Shown here one piece after another: positions 9,753 to 18,274 of a stretch of DNA of 64,000 nt; position 1 is the stretch's first letter, and the number at the start of each line of letters is the position of its first letter. The notes below the pieces were generated by a model. That model searched no databases. It was given only the letters and a program-made list of their open reading frames with translations, and was not told where the DNA came from. The position numbers were made by a program, and so were the translations under genes. Source of the DNA: an uncultured Acetatifactor sp. (GTDB taxonomy: Bacteria; Bacillota; Clostridia; Lachnospirales; Lachnospiraceae); contig CANQNT010000007.1 of assembly GCA_947625255.1 (NCBI GenBank), positions 80,558 to 144,557 of the forward strand. Direction: 5' to 3'.

Positions 9753-10928
9753 CTAATTTTTCATCTGTGCAGCGATATCCGCATCAACAATCTCTTCGCC
9801 CGTCTTACCCTTTAACTGCTCCTTGGATGCGGCACTTAAGCCATCATTGACCACAGCTTTTAAGTCACAAGTACTGCATCTATCAAGCTGCTCTTTCGTA
9901 ACTTTGCCATCTCTGTAATCACGGCAAATCTTATTCTCATACATGGAGTATGGATGCTTGGTAAATAGTGCTTTTGCCTTGTGTTTCACAACCCACCATG
10001 CTGGCTTCATAAAGTACTTGTGCATAGCCGGAGAAACGGAGCCAATCATCCAGCACTGACGGTCACAGCAACGCACCTTCTTACGAACATCTTCTGCTTC
10101 CGGACTGTTCCACAGCTCATCCCACGTCTGCGTGTTCAGGTTGCCCATAACCTCTTTATCCTTTGTTCCATTACAGGGCATAACATCTCCGTAAGGATCA
10201 ATAAAGAAGGTGTCAAAGCTCATATCGCAAGGCAACAATCTCGGCTGACCGTAAATGTAATTGATAAGGCCATGATTGAAATAGGCTCTAAACCATTTCT
10301 TAGGACTATTCGAGCGCAGAAGCTCATTAACCAACTCCTCAAAATTCTTCGCAACCATTGGACGATCATGAATGATGTTCTTAGCTTCCACGAAGTAAAA
10401 GCTGTTATGCAGAGACGCTGTGGCAAACTCCATGCCCATCTCATCGGAGATTTTATAAAGCGGCACAAGGTCCGGAGCATTCTTGTCCTGGACGGTCATT
10501 CCGAAGCCTACATCCTTAATCCCCATCTCGACCAACTTTTTCAAAGTACCATATCCACGCTGATAGCCGTTCTGAAGACCACGGATTTCGTTGTTGGTCT
10601 GTTCCAAACCCTCGATGGAGATACGGATGCCAACATCCGGGAACTCTTTACACAGAGCCACAATTCGATCCGTGAAGAATCCGTTCGTAGAGATGACAAT
10701 TCGGTCGCTCTTCTTCCGAAGCTCGGCTACGATATCGCGAATATCCGTCCGGATAAAAGGTTCTCCACCAGTAATATTCGTGAAATACATCGGAGGCAGT
10801 TTCTTAATCGTCTCAATGCTAATTTCCTCCTCCGGCTTGGAGGGTGCTTTATATCGATTGCACATAGAACAACGAGCGTTGCACCGATATGTAACAATAA
10901 CTGTTCCGTTTAACTTTTTCTCTGCCAT
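9753..10928 (-). CDS. Radical SAM/SPASM domain protein
   Basis: TYRCNARCSMCNRY (CxxxCxxC); C-terminal cysteines GDVMPCNGTKD, CCDRQC, CSTCDLK. Confidence 0.85.
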   Translation of the reverse strand: MAEKKLNGTVIVTYRCNARCSMCNRYKAPSKPEEEISIETIKKLPPMYFTNITGGEPFIRTDIRDIVAELRKKSDRIVISTNGFFTDRIVALCKEFPDVGIRISIEGLEQTNNEIRGLQNGYQRGYGTLKKLVEMGIKDVGFGMTVQDKNAPDLVPLYKISDEMGMEFATASLHNSFYFVEAKNIIHDRPMVAKNFEELVNELLRSNSPKKWFRAYFNHGLINYIYGQPRLLPCDMSFDTFFIDPYGDVMPCNGTKDKEVMGNLNTQTWDELWNSPEAEDVRKKVRCCDRQCWMIGSVSPAMHKYFMKPAWWVVKHKAKALFTKHPYSMYENKICRDYRDGKVTKEQLDRCSTCDLKAVVNDGLSAASKEQLKGKTGEEIVDADIAAQMKN

Positions 10929-10943
10929 GACTGTTCTCGTCTC

Positions 10944-12671
10944 CTAATCTTGATAAATCCTCATAACTTTTTGATAATACTGCTCCACGGTATTAAAACT
11001 TATATCCCTACAGTTCTGGCTGTAAGCATCGGTCAAAGCCTTATCCGCCCACAGCTTTTGAATCTGTTCTTTTAATTCTTTCTTATCCCCGCTCTTAAAT
11101 AGCTCGCCAGTTTTTCCAACTGTGATAAGTTCCGGGATACCACCGATATCTGCTCCTAGCACAGGCGTCCTATACATTTGGCTCTCCATCACGGAAAAAG
11201 GACAGTTCTCATACCACTCTGAGGGATAAATGCTGAACCTTGCTTCTCGAATCAATGTCTCCAACGCATCTCCGGTCAGGAATCCAACATCCTTGATATT
11301 TTTCATACCTTTTATCTCGTCTTCCAGAGGGCCTGTCCCGGCAAAAATAAACTGTACATCCGGCAGCTCTCTGCACACAGAAATTAAAGTTTTAATGCCT
11401 TTCTCCTCTGAAAAGCGACCGAAGTACAGCACATATGGTGCAGAATAATAAACATTTAAGCTATACCCCCCCCCACGATAAATGGACAGCAACTTTTCAG
11501 TGTAACTTTCACTGCTATCACATTCAAATCTCAAACAACCATTAGTAAGAGAATCCAATGCGACAGGATTATTCCAATAGAATTTAATAAGTGATTCTAA
11601 TTCGGCTTCATTACCGTTTTTAAATAAATCGCCATTTTCACCTTTTGTAATACTCTCTGGTATTCCTCCTGCATCTGACCCAATAACAGGAGTCCCAAGT
11701 TTCAATGACTCAATAACTGTCAACCCAAACGGTTCATACCATTCCGAAGGGCATATTGACATTCTCGCTTTCTTTATGAAGCCTTTTAATTTTTCCCCTG
11801 TTTGAAACCCAACATTCTTTACATTGCTTAAGGCGCTAATCTCAGACTCCAGGGGGCCAGTACCAGCAAATATAAAATTAACCTCTGGAAGGGCCTTACA
11901 AACATTCAAGAGGGTCTTAATGCCTTTTTCTTCTGAAAAACGACCATAATAAAGCACATAATCATCTTTAGATGAGACAGGCTCTGGTGCAAAGTCAGTA
12001 AAATTATGCATTACTATTGTCTTTTCAGCGAAAATAGGATTAGTATCCATCATCTTCTTCATAAAGTTAGAACAGCAGATAATTGTATCTATCTGTTTAT
12101 ACGTTCCTTTAATTTTCCAGAAAGTAGCTTCCATTGTGCCTATAGCACTTTTAGCTGTAGAGCCGTGGATGCACTTACCCTTTGTACAATTCAGAAAATG
12201 TCCTCCAAGACACTTCTCGCAGTTCTCGTGTGTGGCAGGATTGTTCATCATGTGGTTCGGGCATACCAACTGATAGTCGTGAGCAGTGAACACAATCTTG
12301 ACTTTGTGCTTAGTCTCCTTCTCCCATTTCCGGATTTCCAGGATAATCGAAGGTGTCAATTGATAATTAAAGTTATTCAGATGACAGACATCCGGTTTGA
12401 AATCATCCAGGACAAGACGAATCTTTTTCCGTGCCTCAGACGAATAGATGGTCTTAATCGGATATGTCAGCTTCGATAGCTTGCTGCCACCATGGAAGTC
12501 CATATCTGATGTGTATGCGTTCACAGCATTTCCAACACATCGACCTTCGTGTTCCATACCAAAGTATTGAACCTCATGTCCATACGCTTTCAACGCATCT
12601 CCCAGTTTGAATATGTAGGTCTCTGATCCGCCATTCGGATAGAGAAATTTATTAATCATCAAAATTTTCAT
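10944..12671 (-). CDS. GT4 glycosyltransferase with a second GT4 C-terminal domain joined through a G9 tract
   Basis: First copy DYVLYYGRFSEEKGIKTLLNVC...; second copy PYVLYFGRFSEEKGIKTLISVC.... The join ...LLSIYR-GGG-YSLNVYYSA... is encoded by the poly-G tract. Confidence 0.9.
   Translation of the reverse strand: MKILMINKFLYPNGGSETYIFKLGDALKAYGHEVQYFGMEHEGRCVGNAVNAYTSDMDFHGGSKLSKLTYPIKTIYSSEARKKIRLVLDDFKPDVCHLNNFNYQLTPSIILEIRKWEKETKHKVKIVFTAHDYQLVCPNHMMNNPATHENCEKCLGGHFLNCTKGKCIHGSTAKSAIGTMEATFWKIKGTYKQIDTIICCSNFMKKMMDTNPIFAEKTIVMHNFTDFAPEPVSSKDDYVLYYGRFSEEKGIKTLLNVCKALPEVNFIFAGTGPLESEISALSNVKNVGFQTGEKLKGFIKKARMSICPSEWYEPFGLTVIESLKLGTPVIGSDAGGIPESITKGENGDLFKNGNEAELESLIKFYWNNPVALDSLTNGCLRFECDSSESYTEKLLSIYRGGGYSLNVYYSAPYVLYFGRFSEEKGIKTLISVCRELPDVQFIFAGTGPLEDEIKGMKNIKDVGFLTGDALETLIREARFSIYPSEWYENCPFSVMESQMYRTPVLGADIGGIPELITVGKTGELFKSGDKKELKEQIQKLWADKALTDAYSQNCRDISFNTVEQYYQKVMRIYQD
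11466..11474 (-). repeat. Poly-G tract T4 (G9 on coding strand), ON length
   Basis: Coding strand TATCGT-G9-TATAGCTTAAATG. Confidence 0.9.
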
Positions 12672-13795
12672 TTACTTTTCATCCTATATAAATGGAGAGT
12701 CTTCTCACTTACATCATCCCAGCTGTACTTCCTACAGATGAACTCAGCAGCCTCACTCTTATATCTCGCTACCAAATCCTCATCATCACAAAGCCCCTGC
12801 AACTTCTTTCTAAGATCCCCTACATCACTTTTCCGAAACACCACGGCTTTATCTTCAACAACTTCACTGCATTCCTCTATATTAGAAGTCACACAACAGT
12901 TTCCGTAGCTCATTGCTTCCAATAAACTCAGCGGCATTCCCTCAAGATCACTGGGCAACACATATACATATGCATTACTGTATAACTCTTCGTGCAATCT
13001 TCCAGATACGAAGCCTGTGAAGATTACATTCTCTCCAGCCATCTTTTTCAATTCGTCGGTGAACTCATCCGTGTCAGAAGAACCGCCGGCAATCACCAGC
13101 TTCTTGTCTGTGTTAAGCCCCTTATAGGCTTCAACCAGATATTTCAATCCTTTCTCCGGAACAATCCGACCTAGAAACAGAAAATAGCTGTCCTTATCTA
13201 ATCCAAATTTCTCTTTTATCTCTTTTGCTTCTCTAATCACAGGTCTATTCACACCGTTCGGAATGAACACAGTCTTCCTGTGATAAGTCTTCCAGAAATA
13301 GTCCTGGACACCTTTACTCAAAACAATAATCTCATCTGCTTGTTTAACAGCTATTTTCTCACCGAACCGTATATACTTCGAGCCGATGCCTTTTCCCCAC
13401 TTCTCACGCTGCCAGTCCAGACCGTGGATAGTAGCGACACATCTTTTTCCCATCAGTTTGGGGAGCCACAACATTGCACAAGGACCTTCTGCATGGAAAT
13501 GCACCACATCATACTTGCCAAATGCGGCATGAAACGCAGCAAACACCGATGACGTCATCGCTGCGAGCCCCTTTTTATGTATTGTGTATACAGATTTGAG
13601 CTTTACTCCTTTGTACTCTAGCAACCCACCATTGTCACAGCCCGTCCGGTTATAACAGGTAACATCATGTCCCTGTGCCACCAGCCGGGTTGACAATTCT
13701 TCCACAACTACCTCAATTCCGCCACGAGAGGAGTCTCTTGCAGGCATGGTCTTGTGACCGAGCATGGCAATCTTTAGTTTTCTGTTGTCATTCAC
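12668..13795 (-). CDS. GT4 family glycosyltransferase
   Basis: GGIEVVVEELSTRL...SYFLFLGRIVPEKGLKYLVEAYK...LPSDLEGMPLSLLEAMSYG. Confidence 0.9.
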   Translation of the reverse strand: MNDNRKLKIAMLGHKTMPARDSSRGGIEVVVEELSTRLVAQGHDVTCYNRTGCDNGGLLEYKGVKLKSVYTIHKKGLAAMTSSVFAAFHAAFGKYDVVHFHAEGPCAMLWLPKLMGKRCVATIHGLDWQREKWGKGIGSKYIRFGEKIAVKQADEIIVLSKGVQDYFWKTYHRKTVFIPNGVNRPVIREAKEIKEKFGLDKDSYFLFLGRIVPEKGLKYLVEAYKGLNTDKKLVIAGGSSDTDEFTDELKKMAGENVIFTGFVSGRLHEELYSNAYVYVLPSDLEGMPLSLLEAMSYGNCCVTSNIEECSEVVEDKAVVFRKSDVGDLRKKLQGLCDDEDLVARYKSEAAEFICRKYSWDDVSEKTLHLYRMKSK

Positions 13796-13913
13796 AATCT
13801 CTTTCCCCTTTATGAATCTCCTCTATATGAAGTGCTCAAATTGTCACTTAGCGTTGTCAGTTTCTTCTATATAAATGGCACTGTGATAATCACAGTCCTA
13901 TCTATCTCATCCG

Positions 13914-13947
13914 CATCTCCCGCATTATGAAATCTCCCGCATTATGA
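13914..13947. repeat. Tandem 17-bp repeat, two copies of ATCTCCCGCATTATGAA
   Basis: Read directly from sequence. Confidence 0.8.
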
Positions 13948-13960
13948 AACTGTAAACTGT

Positions 13961-14400
13961 GTTTACCCTACGAAAAAAGTTTCATATTGAACCACCGTAC
14001 ATATCTTCCGAGGTGTTTACCCAACACCAGAAGTTTTAATTCTGCACAGCCGCCCACAAGCGGTACATATCTTGAAACAGGTCTACCCAACAGAAAAAGT
14101 TTTACTTTCTACACGGCACATATCTCGAAGCACCCCTACCCAACAGAAAAAGTTTTAAATTCAATACAGCTAATAACTGTTCATATCTTCGTATAGGCTT
14201 ACCCAACAAAAAAAGTTTTAGCCCGTTTCTTGTGCATTTATTACAAAAATAGTTCTATCAATTCAATCCGTCTTTTTAATATTTCAACAAATCATTGATT
14301 AGTCTTAGCACCTATGTCTACCCTACGTTTCGTTTCCCATAGCTGCGATACACGCATTACCATAGGTCTACCCAACAAAATGTCTATCGTAGAAGTTTTA
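13961..14400 (+). repeat. Array of imperfect 24-bp repeats, consensus GTYTACCCAACARAAAAAGTTTTA, often preceded by CATATCTT
   Basis: Copies at 13961-13984 (diverged), 14015-14038, 14081-14104, 14134-14157, 14197-14220; split or partial copies at 14316 and 14366-14400. Confidence 0.85.
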
Positions 14401-15144
14401 GCTTGCTTGGCGTTTAACGCCGATTTTTGGCTTAAAATTTATGTGTTTTACACTGGCGCTGACGCTAAAGTTTAAAACTTTTTTTGTTGGGTAAACATTC
14501 GCAAAAAGCTTTACAGCCTCAGCTTCGGTAAAGCCCATGTAGAGGACTTCTATATCCTTCTTTACTGCTCCCTCAACCAGCATCCCGGAGAAGATCTCCG
14601 CGGCATAACTGGTGGCTTCATCACAGCCAACGATGATACGACTCGGATACAGGTTGTCATAGAGTGCCTTGGATTCCCTCAGGAATTCCGGGCTGAATAT
14701 GATCCGTTCCGTGTTATATTTTTTTCTGACCGCTTTTGTATATCCAACCGGAATCGTACTCTTTATCACCATTACAGCCCTATCGCTGCTCTTCAACACT
14801 AGCTCAATAACCGCCTCAACCGCTAAACAGTCAAAGGAGTTCTTCTGTGGGTCATAGTTGGTCGGGGCGGCGATAATGACAAAGTCCGCGTCCGCATATG
14901 CGCTTTCCCCGTCCAGCGTTGCGGTCAAATCAAGATCCTTCTCAGCGAGATACTCTTCAATCTCCTTGTCCTGTATCGGGCTGATTTTCTTATTGATCTT
15001 CTCGACCTTCTCCGGGAGGATATCTACCGCCGTCACCTGGTTATTCTGTGCAAGCAACACGGCTAGGGACAAGCCAACGTAACCTGTCCCTGCAACTGCA
15101 ATTCTGTACTTTTCCCCTGTGTGTTCATTAACCATTACAATCAT
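14398..15144 (-). pseudogene. ugd: UDP-glucose 6-dehydrogenase, truncated (C-terminal half missing)
   Basis: KYRIAVAGTGYVGLSLAVLLAQNNQVTAVDILPEKVEKIN...EAEAVKLFANVYPTKKVLNF-: Ugd homology ends at FAN-x-Y, then repeat-encoded sequence; about 248 aa against roughly 390 aa expected for the short-form family. Confidence 0.8.
14473..14496 (-). repeat. Inverted copy of the 24-bp repeat, inside the 3' end of truncated ugd
   Basis: Minus strand GTTTACCCAACAAAAAAAGTTTTA; differs from copy 14197-14220 at one position (GTT vs GCT). Confidence 0.9.
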
Positions 15145-15172
15145 CCATTCTTTCGTCTAGCATTCTCTTTAT

Positions 15173-16252
15173 TTATCTATTTCTATCTAAGTAATAGCCC
15201 TTATACCATTCCGCGAACTTCCGCAGCCCCGTCCTGATGTCAATCATCGGTCTGAATCCGAAGTCGCATTCCAGCTCCTGACTCTCCGCGTAAGTCACCG
15301 GAACATCACCCGGCTGCATAGGAACCAGCTCCCTATGTCCCTCAAAGTCATAGTCTTCCGGCAGAACACCGGCGCGGACGAGCTCCTCCTGCAAAGTGCT
15401 GATATAGTCCAGCAGATTTTCAGGTGTCCCACCTCCAATGTTGTAAACACGGTACGGCGGAATCGGGAGACCATCCTCCCCTGTTTTCTTCTCCGGTGCT
15501 CCCTGCATGACCCGGATAACGCTTTCCACAATGTCATCGATATAGGTAAAGTCGCGTTTACAGTTGCCGTAGTTGAATATCTGGATCGTTTTACAAGCAC
15601 TCAATTTCTGCGTGGCGGAGTAGTAGAACATATCCGGCCGTCCCGCAGGACCGTAAACCGTGAAGAAACGCAAACCGGTCGATGGAATGTTGTAGAGCTT
15701 CGAGTAGGCATGCGCCAGAAGCTCATTGGACTTTTTCGTCGCCGCATAGAGACTCACAGGGTTATCTACCTTGTCCTCTGTACTGAACGGAACTTTCTTG
15801 TTGCCCCCGTAGACAGATGAGGACGAAGCGTATACAAGGTGTTCCACAGGATTGTGGCGGCAGGCCTCTAATATATTGAAGAAACCGATGATATTTGACT
15901 CGATATAAACATCCGGGTGCTCTATGGAGTAGCGCACACCAGCCTGTGCCGCGAGGTTCACAACGATATCCGGCTTATAGTCTGCGAAAACATGGTCCAC
16001 AAGCGTCTTGTCCGCAAGATTGCCCTTTATAAAGGTGTGACTGACATCGCTACTCTCCGCTGCCTTCTCAATCTCAGCAAGCCGATATTCTTTCAGGCTC
16101 ACGTCGTAGTATTCGCTCATGCTGTCGAAACTGATGATATGCCCAGAGGACAGCTGTCTTAAAAGACGCACAACAAGGTTCGCACCTATGAATCCCGGTG
16201 AACCGGTCACCAGGATTGTTTTTCCGTTCAGATTCACATTCATGTTGACCAT
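15173..16252 (-). CDS. UDP-glucuronate 4-epimerase-like NAD-dependent epimerase
   Basis: KTILVTGSPGFIGANLVVRLL...LAAQAGVRYSIEHPDVYIESNIIGFFNILEACRH...TGLRFFTVYGPAGRPDM. Confidence 0.9.
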   Translation of the reverse strand: MVNMNVNLNGKTILVTGSPGFIGANLVVRLLRQLSSGHIISFDSMSEYYDVSLKEYRLAEIEKAAESSDVSHTFIKGNLADKTLVDHVFADYKPDIVVNLAAQAGVRYSIEHPDVYIESNIIGFFNILEACRHNPVEHLVYASSSSVYGGNKKVPFSTEDKVDNPVSLYAATKKSNELLAHAYSKLYNIPSTGLRFFTVYGPAGRPDMFYYSATQKLSACKTIQIFNYGNCKRDFTYIDDIVESVIRVMQGAPEKKTGEDGLPIPPYRVYNIGGGTPENLLDYISTLQEELVRAGVLPEDYDFEGHRELVPMQPGDVPVTYAESQELECDFGFRPMIDIRTGLRKFAEWYKGYYLDRNR

Positions 16253-18093
16253 TATTTCCTACTCCCGATTGATTTCTTTCTATATATAAACAATAGAGAC
16301 GCAGTGTGGGTAACTGTGTGGACAAACACTGTGAAGCACACTATCCCCTTGCTGCCTCTCCCCGGTACTGTAAAACTCTTCTCCCCAAATACCCTGTGCT
16401 TCTCGTCCTCTATTCCCTATCTCCCTGTCTGTCCCCTCATGGCATCCTTTGAAATCTCTAAAATTCTCTCAACTTAACCCACTTCTTTTTACCTTATACT
16501 CACAGTAATAAAAGTTTCATCTTCTTGACCTCGATCTCCCCAGTTTCAGTCAAGAACATTTCAAAAGCTCATCTTTTAATACGTTGAGTAATGCAAAAAC
16601 CCTGATATAGCTTGCATTTCCAAGAGCCTCATACTAGTCTTGTTTTCCTATCTGTATAATTCAAGTCAGTTTCTTTTCCCCTGTTATTATTTGTACATTT
16701 CTATCTCTTACCGCAAGTTTCCTAAGCGATGTCGTAAAAATCCAAGTACGTGTGTTTCTGTACATCACCTTATGTGTCGTAACATCAGCAAGTCGATGAA
16801 CAAAACTCGCGTTTCGTTGAATGATAGCATCAAACTGTTCTCTTTGGTTTTGTAATGAGAGCGGTTGAAAAGCAGCATTCTTGCAGTAAAACAGCATGAT
16901 TCTTCTACTCAGCTGTAACCAAAATTTACATACGTTACTTAACTGGTTAGCATTTTTCAGCCTAGGTATAGGTTGTATGATGAGCGCCAGGCGCTTTACA
17001 GTTTTCATTCTTTATCCTTCCTGTTTCATTTTTTCGCTTTTTTCACATGTCTTCACCGCTTCCGACCCTATAATCGATATATTCACGATGTTTTAGCCGT
17101 TTTCAAGGATGCCTTGGAACGGTATTTTTTGTTCTCAAAAAGCACCTGAAATGAACAAAAAGCTCATTCTTTTGAGAATGAAAATGTACATTTCTTAGAT
17201 CGGAGATCTTCCAGCATTAATTATCTGTACTTTCTTCAGTACGATATCTACCGCGTAAACCATGTGATGCCACCAAAAAGTACTGCTATGCTTAATGCTA
17301 CATACCCAGTAAAAGCAACTTTATTCCTCTCAAAACCTAAAAACACACGGAGACAAGTAACACCATGAGCGTTCTCCTCTCCGCACCGCTGACATTATTC
17401 AAAACTCTTTAGCAGAAAGTTCTTACTCCCATCTATCAAAGCGACTTGTTTTTATTTGGCAAGCCTGTACATCCCAATTTGACGTTCTTGACCACTTTTC
17501 AGTCGTTTTCCGTATCGTTCTTTCCGCCCCAACACCCAACAATCCGTTGAATAATAATAGACCCCTGCAACCAAACCATTTTCTTCAAGAACGCAAATGT
17601 GTTATTAACATCATGCCCAACAATTATCAGTCGGTTATTTTAACGCTTCATGCTGTTCTTGCACTCGTATCCAACAGTTATCAATTAACCATTTCATATT
17701 TGGGTAAATAATAAGTCAAACTCAGAAACCACTCCTCTCCCTTTCAATCCTTAATCAATACCGTCACCAAATCCTCGCGCAATTTTACTCTCTGCCGCCC
17801 GATAAATCAGACATTTTCGTTCATCTATGCTATAATTCAAAACTGTGGATAGAAGTGCTGAAATATATAATTACATTAGATATTTTATAGATCAGTTACA
17901 GAATATTCGCGACACAAATGAAGAACGAAATTTCCTACCTTTTCAAACATTTTTTCTTTCCCAATTTTTTGAATCCCTCTCTATTACACATTACACAGTT
18001 ACTCAGACAACCCTCTTCCAATAACGTCTCATTTCACATACTTCACATATTTCCTTAATTAATAACACCTATTATCATATCCCTATACCATTT

Positions 18094-18154
18094 TTACAAA
18101 AAAATCCTCTGGATGGAGAACCAGTCATTCACCGGCCCTCCATCCAGAGGATTT
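18094..18154 (-). terminator. Rho-independent terminator downstream of the UvrD-like gene
   Basis: 17-bp perfect stem aaatcctctggatggag / ctccatccagaggattt followed by a T-run on the minus strand. Confidence 0.85.
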
Positions 18155-18274
18155 CCATCATTTCATGCGCGCCATATGAAATTACATTTTCTTATGAAAA
18201 GCAAATTCTAAAGCAAATCTTCAACAATTTTTCTTTTAGATAAAAACCAAACTCCATACACTCCAACGCCCTAT

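Noticed and set aside
13987-14196. 69-aa ORF within the repeat array
   Set aside because: Peptide is simply a translation of the repeats; no ribosome-binding context or family resemblance.
13961-14400. CRISPR array
   Set aside because: Repeats are imperfect, spacing is irregular (53, 66, 53, 63, then 169), the spacers share a CATATCTT motif, and no cas genes are nearby.
16661-17008. 115-aa ORF in the non-coding gap
   Set aside because: No recognisable family or motif; composition consistent with a chance ORF.
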